A DNA stretch of 64,000 nt from Rhynchopus sp. YZ270_cl-10 (taxonomy: Eukaryota; Euglenozoa; Diplonemea; Diplonemida; Diplonemidae): positions 1,074,501 through 1,138,500 of the forward strand of contig OZ037850.1 of assembly GCA_964035575.1 (NCBI GenBank). The letters run 5' to 3'. Shown here piece by piece: positions 59,977 to 64,000 of this stretch. Numbering within the stretch: position 1 is the stretch's first letter; the number at the start of each line of letters is the position of its first letter. A program made the position numbers and the translations under genes. The notes under the pieces were generated by a model. It was not told where the DNA came from, did no database searches, and saw only the letters and a list, made by a program, of their open reading frames with translations.

Positions 59977-60693
59977 ATGTCGGGAACCCTATTCAGTGGA
60001 ATGTTTGGGATTCTGGTCACCCTGCTGGTAGGGTTGCTGATGGGAGGAGAGAAGCGGATCCGTCAGCACGTAGACGAGCTGAGCAAACAGGCGTACGCAT
60101 GGGGATACACCGCGGAGGAGGAGGCGCTGGTTGACGCAATCATGCCGGAACACCGTTTCACCCCCTCCGAGCTTGCGACCCACACCGACATGCTCAGTGT
60201 AGGGGGTACAGTCTATGATATTTCCGCCTCAAAAGGGCTCTACGGTGAAAGCGGTTGGTACAACTACTTTGTCGGCAAAGATGCGACATACGTCTTTGGA
60301 ACAGGAAAACGTATTGGATACACATTTGAAGATAACCTCGCAGGGCACGACCCTTCCGACACAACAGGGTCAACACCAAAACAGCTTCGTCTCATCTGCC
60401 ACTACGTCAAACTGTTCAAAAGAAAATACCGTAAATCTGGTGTCCTCGCTCCGTCTGCGTTCTTTAATGAAGATGGGTCCCCAACGGAGGCAAAAATCGC
60501 GCTTCTGAACGAATGTGAAAAGGTCAAAACAATGGGGCACGAAGATGGGGATGCGATAGAAGACGGTGAGGAGCTCTTCGAAACCGAGGATGGGGAGAAG
60601 CCAACGAAATGCCCTGTCATGAAAACAACGAAGGCAATCAAAAAGGGGGCGCAAGCAGTGGCGGATCTCGTCCAGAAGATGATTGCTGGATAA
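59977..60693 (+). CDS. Membrane-associated progesterone-receptor (MAPR) / cytochrome-b5-like haem protein
   Basis: 238 residues. The start at 59977 lies 16 bases after CCCTCCAG and opens an N-terminal membrane anchor (FSGMFGILVTLLVGLLMGG, about residues 6-24). The MAPR domain at about 58-140 has FTPSELATHTD, VGGTVYDISASKGLYGESGW and YNYFVGKDATYVFGTG, the typical G-x-VYD-[IV]-[ST], YG, Y-x-x-F-x-G-[KR]-D-A order. Family members bind haem through a Tyr, act in sterol/haem handling and partner with cytochrome P450s at the ER. The C-terminal 90 residues are charged and acidic, ending in a basic amphipathic helix (KAIKKGAQAVADLVQKM); this tail is unusual. Confidence 0.85.
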   Translation: MSGTLFSGMFGILVTLLVGLLMGGEKRIRQHVDELSKQAYAWGYTAEEEALVDAIMPEHRFTPSELATHTDMLSVGGTVYDISASKGLYGESGWYNYFVGKDATYVFGTGKRIGYTFEDNLAGHDPSDTTGSTPKQLRLICHYVKLFKRKYRKSGVLAPSAFFNEDGSPTEAKIALLNECEKVKTMGHEDGDAIEDGEELFETEDGEKPTKCPVMKTTKAIKKGAQAVADLVQKMIAG

Positions 60694-61648
60694 TTTTATT
60701 TCTTTTTTTTTACATTCTACAAAGGCGTTTTTATGAGGGGGGAAAGAAAAACACCTTTGAAATAAATTTGGGCTCTTTTTTTGGGTAATTGCACACCACT
60801 TTCTTCGTTCTTACTTAATTGCCCGGAGTCCATTTTTATAGGATATTGTGATGATTATGTTTTCAAATCTACAAAGCGTAGCTTAAAGGAGAAATGGTTC
60901 CTCCGATACGGTCAATCACCCCTCCAAGAGGGTGAGCAATCAACGAAAAAACCTTTTTTTCCTAATCAGAGTTACAATTTTTGTTTTGCGCGGAGGTGGA
61001 AATTTGCAGGACACTGGAAAAAATAGAGGGGGGGAAAGAAGAAGAAAACAGCGTACAGAAAAAAAAATGCGTTTTTTTTATTTTTGATGAAAATTATATT
61101 TTTGTTTCATTGAGGGAAACAGGGCTGGAAGAATTTGTGTTTTTCTCCGGTTTTGAGACCCGATGCCAAGTTTTCAAAAAAAAAGCCCCCCCGGAAGGAG
61201 TTGTTCCTTTACCTTGTTCCCTCCCCAAACCCCTCGCGCTTACAACGCAAAAAAAAAAAAAAAAAAAAGCTAGAGTGCTGTGCAAAGGAACGTGCGTTCA
61301 TAATAAAAAAGGAATTGATTTTTTTTATCTTCAATAATTTTGTTATGTTTTTCGTTGTTGCGGGGTTTCCAGAAAAATAATAGTCTGGCTCTCTCTCTTT
61401 GCCTATGGCGTGGGTGTGTACCACTAAACAAAGGACAAACGGGGGTTTTATTATTTCTCCGTGAAGCATTGCTGAACCCTGTGGATTTTTTCCTTGCCCG
61501 CTGACTGTTTTTGCTAAAAGTTGTGTACTGTGGGGTACCTTTATTGATCACATTTTCTATTAAAAATTTTTTTTGCCCAGAGAGTGTCCATGCCTGCGTC
61601 CCAGAGGCGTTTGCACTAAAGTCATTTTCAACTTCACTATTAATATTA
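60694..61648 (+). other. Spacer with dispersed repeats
   Basis: 60868-60985 is the second copy of the 27690 repeat (GCGTAGCTTAAAGGAGAAAT, GTGAGCAATCAACGAAAAAA). 61582-61640 is a hairpin-block copy (CATGCCTGCGTCCCAGAGGC...GCACTAAAGTC). No gene. Confidence 0.55.
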
Positions 61649-61885
61649 TGGTGTGGCTGAACCCAAAAAAAAGGGTATTATTTAGCAGTTTGTTAGCACT
61701 TTGTTAGCATGCATTTTTGGGGGGGTGGTGTATAAAAAAAATTTTCCCCACGGGTGTTGGAAAAAAAATTTTTTTTTTTTCGTTGGTGAGCTTTTTAACG
61801 CCGGCATTTGCATTTCCGGAATCCGTCCGGCCAGTGGTGGGGTCAATTCGCCGAAATGGACAAGTTCTCGTTTTTGGACAATTTA

Positions 61886-62146
61886 CACAGTATACACAGT
61901 ATACACAGTATACACAGTATACACAGTATACACAGTATACACAGTATACACAGTATACACAGTATACACAGTATACACAGTATACACAGTATACACAGTA
62001 TACACAGTATACACAGTATACACAGTATACACAGTATACACAGTATACACAGTATACACAGTATACACAGTATACACAGTATACACAGTATACACAGTAT
62101 ACACAGTATACACAGTATACACAGTATACACAGTATACACAGTATA
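61886..62146 (+). repeat. 9-bp minisatellite, 29 perfect copies
   Basis: (CACAGTATA)29 without interruption. Nine bases is a multiple of three, so every frame on both strands stays open; the resulting long 'proteins' are artefacts. Confidence 0.97.
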
Positions 62147-62458
62147 TTGGGGTTTACCGAGGGAATAGCAAAGCCGAAACTAAAACGTGTAACCCCCCAA
62201 AACCCCCCTTGCTTTTTGGGGTTGTTGTTCAACGGGAAACCTCCTCGCCAACCACGTACCATCACTGAATTAGGTTCGGGTGGTTTTCCCTTTCAGCTTT
62301 TTGTGTCGTAAAAGCTTTTGTATTTTCCCTCCCTCCCTCACCTCCGCCTCCAGCGGATTCGACTAGCTCGGCCTAGCCGATTTACCCCAACGTCTTTTTG
62401 CAAGTATATGATTAAAAGAAAAAATAAAGGAACATTTTTGAGTAGGCTAAAGCTATTC

Positions 62459-62840
62459 CACAGTATACACAGTATACACAGTATACACAGTATACACAGT
62501 ATACACAGTATACACAGTATACACAGTATACACAGTATACACAGTATACACAGTATACACAGTATACACAGTATACACAGTATACACAGTATACACAGTA
62601 TACACAGTATACACAGTATACACAGTATACACAGTATACACAGTATACACAGTATACACAGTATACACAGTATCCACAGCATACACAGTATACACAGTAT
62701 ACACAGTATACACAGTATACACAGTATACACAGTATACACAGTATACACAGTATACACAGTATACACAGTATACACAGTATACACAGTATCCACAGTATC
62801 CACAGTATCCACAGCATACACAGCATACACAGCATACACA
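62459..62840 (+). repeat. 9-bp minisatellite, about 42 copies with variant 3' units
   Basis: The same CACAGTATA unit, mostly perfect to about 62780, then variants CCACAGTAT and CACAGCATA. One variant unit occurs internally near 62671. Separated from the first array by about 310 bp of unrelated sequence. Confidence 0.95.
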
Positions 62841-63116
62841 GGGGGGAAACTCACTTTGTGGGCGCCGCAGGCGCACGGTACGCGTTTTTCGTGATTTTTT
62901 CCAGCCCCGTTCTGTGCGTTCTTTTGACTCAGCGAGTCGATTGCGTTCAACGGTGGGGTCACACATGGGTATGCAAGAGTGGAGGCGCGCCAACAGGGGG
63001 AGTGGAAAAACCAAGGTAAAAAAATGTTTTTATACACCACCCCTAAAAAAAGGGTATTATTTAGCAGTTTGTTAGCAGTTCTTTAGCAGTGAAATTTGCT
63101 GGTTTCAGCCACACCA

Positions 63117-63787
63117 TATTATTTGTTTTTTGTTTTGTTTTTTTCTCGCATGAAAAAAAGTACTCGATGCACGCTGTGGCGGCTTCGCTTCCGCTTGTCT
63201 TGAGATGACGGAACTTGATCAGGTATGCGTCCCGTCCAGAATGACGTCCATCATCCTCAGTATGAGCTCTTTGCTTCTCAGGCCTCTCATGCACTACACG
63301 GATGTTAAAGCTTTTTTGAGGCTCCATTTGCGTTCGTCTTCTTCTGGGGTTTCTATATTCCCTGAAGTCCTTGAGTTGAGCTGGTGTGAAACACTTGCTC
63401 TGCTTCGTTTCGTCGGCAGCTGAAGACCTTGCACAATGTAACGAGGCGTAGCCAGTCCTGAAGCTTCCCACCCGAATCGGGCCTTGTAGCGAGTGTTCAA
63501 CTTGCTAAACGCATGGTGCACTAAGTGCTGCCGCGCTTCCCCCCAATTTGGTCATGTGGACACAAAAGTGACGCACGCGGTGTTCCTCTCGGCCTCTGCT
63601 CTTCAATGAACTTGGACCACGTCCGTATTCTTCTGCTGTTCCAAGCTGCGATGTCATCTGGCTGTATGTCTCCTCATCTCCTTGTCCTTCTTGCTCTTCG
63701 GCATTGTTGGGAGTTGTGTGCTCTAACTCATGCCTTATGAATACTTAACGATCTTTCAGAGTACTTTTTTCATATGAGAAAAATGTA
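63117..63787 (-). other. Decayed coding-like region, minus strand
   Basis: Protein-like segments in more than one minus-strand frame (for example HHAFSKLNTRYKARFGWEAS, WSKFIEEQRPRGTPRASLL) suggest an eroded gene of unknown origin, perhaps of a mobile element. It appears broken and no family is recognised. Confidence 0.35.
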
Positions 63788-63968
63788 TTGAGCAAAAAGC
63801 GGACTTGTCACACTCGTGTGGTTCTCACAATTCAGTTGCTTTTTTGTATCACGCAAAGCGAGTGATGCCAAATTCTATGTCACACTCGCTTCATTCGTGA
63901 CATAAAATACCAACTGATTTGTGAGAACCACACTCGTGTGAGAAAAAGTCCACTTTTTTCCCGCTCAA
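63788..63968. mobile_element. TA-flanked MITE (Stowaway-like)
   Basis: Ends TTGAGCAAAAAGCGGACTT and the near-complement, with GTGTGGTTCTCACAA further in, form TIRs of about 50 bp. Flanked by TA on both sides (63786-63787, 63969-63970), as for Tc1/mariner-type elements. Non-coding. Confidence 0.7.
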
Positions 63969-64000
63969 TAAATAGCTATTTTACATTTTCAAACATGGGT

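Larger units (their letters stand above)
61649..63116. mobile_element. Inverted-repeat element carrying two minisatellites (1.47 kb)
   Basis: Termini TGGTGTGGCTGAA and TTCAGCCACACCA, with flanking direct repeats TATTA (61644-61648, 63117-63121). Inside each end lies GGGTATTATTTAGCAGTTTG in the same orientation plus an inverted GGTGTATAAAAA. Its interior shares about 80 bp (TTGCATTTGCATTTCCGGAA...) with the hAT-like element at 26922. No transposase. Confidence 0.75.

Noticed and set aside
61886-62840. CRISPR-like array
   Set aside because: Repeats are directly adjacent with no spacers, and the genome is eukaryotic.
61701-63040. Long frames with YTV, TQY, HSI or CIL repeats
   Set aside because: A stop-free 9-bp tandem repeat opens all six frames; these are not genes.

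Overview
The window looks like nuclear DNA of a free-living single-celled eukaryote. Its genes are GC-rich and mostly uninterrupted, and they are separated by T-rich, repeat-rich spacers. Products include eIF3i, a SAC3/GANP protein, a sterol-carrier protein pair, a MORN-repeat protein, a DUF4116 protein, a protein kinase and a MAPR/cytochrome-b5-like protein. Three features point towards Euglenozoa, perhaps a diplonemid. All host genes with a clear reading frame lie on the + strand. Nearly every start codon has a pyrimidine-rich tract ending in AG 5-75 bases upstream, as expected of a trans-splice acceptor. All nine cis introns that could be placed begin GTATG and end in AG. No taxonomic marker was seen, so the assignment is inference.

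Layout. 1-7.9 kb is a tandem duplication of [NRF-type membrane acyltransferase + Arf/SRbeta-like GTPase]. The upstream GTPase copy is broken by a small inverted-repeat element. 8.1-13.7 kb is one large cell-surface gene with two CAP domains, about 26 EGF-like units and a C-terminal membrane anchor. 16.1-19.0 kb holds an acidic protein and a secreted EGF/beta-propeller protein. 20.2-22.3 kb is a Mutator-like (MULE-type) element, followed by a WD-repeat-like gene (23.2-24.4 kb). 24.4-32 kb is a graveyard of small DNA elements and dispersed repeats. 32-45.3 kb is gene-dense: eIF3i, two almost identical SCP2 genes, a SAC3/GANP protein, a 1,145-residue propeller-like protein, a ubiquitin-like/DUF4116 protein and a MORN protein. 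A G-run-flanked element lies at 35.5-36.5 kb.

45.4-48.3 kb is an apparently complete DNA transposon with its transposase on the - strand, carrying a second element nested in it. 48.4-54.2 kb has an ankyrin protein, a four-exon protein kinase and a three-exon tail-anchored protein. 57.7-58.3 kb hides a three-exon, 75-residue membrane protein. 58.4-59.4 kb is a second MULE-like element. 60.0-60.7 kb is the MAPR gene. 61.6-63.1 kb is an element carrying two large 9-bp minisatellites. The window ends in decayed sequence and a TA-flanked MITE.

The host genes do not form one obvious pathway. They are a typical mixed directional cluster. The most distinctive content is the range of short inverted-repeat DNA elements, many with readable target-site duplications, and a two-block dispersed repeat found both between genes and inside an intron.
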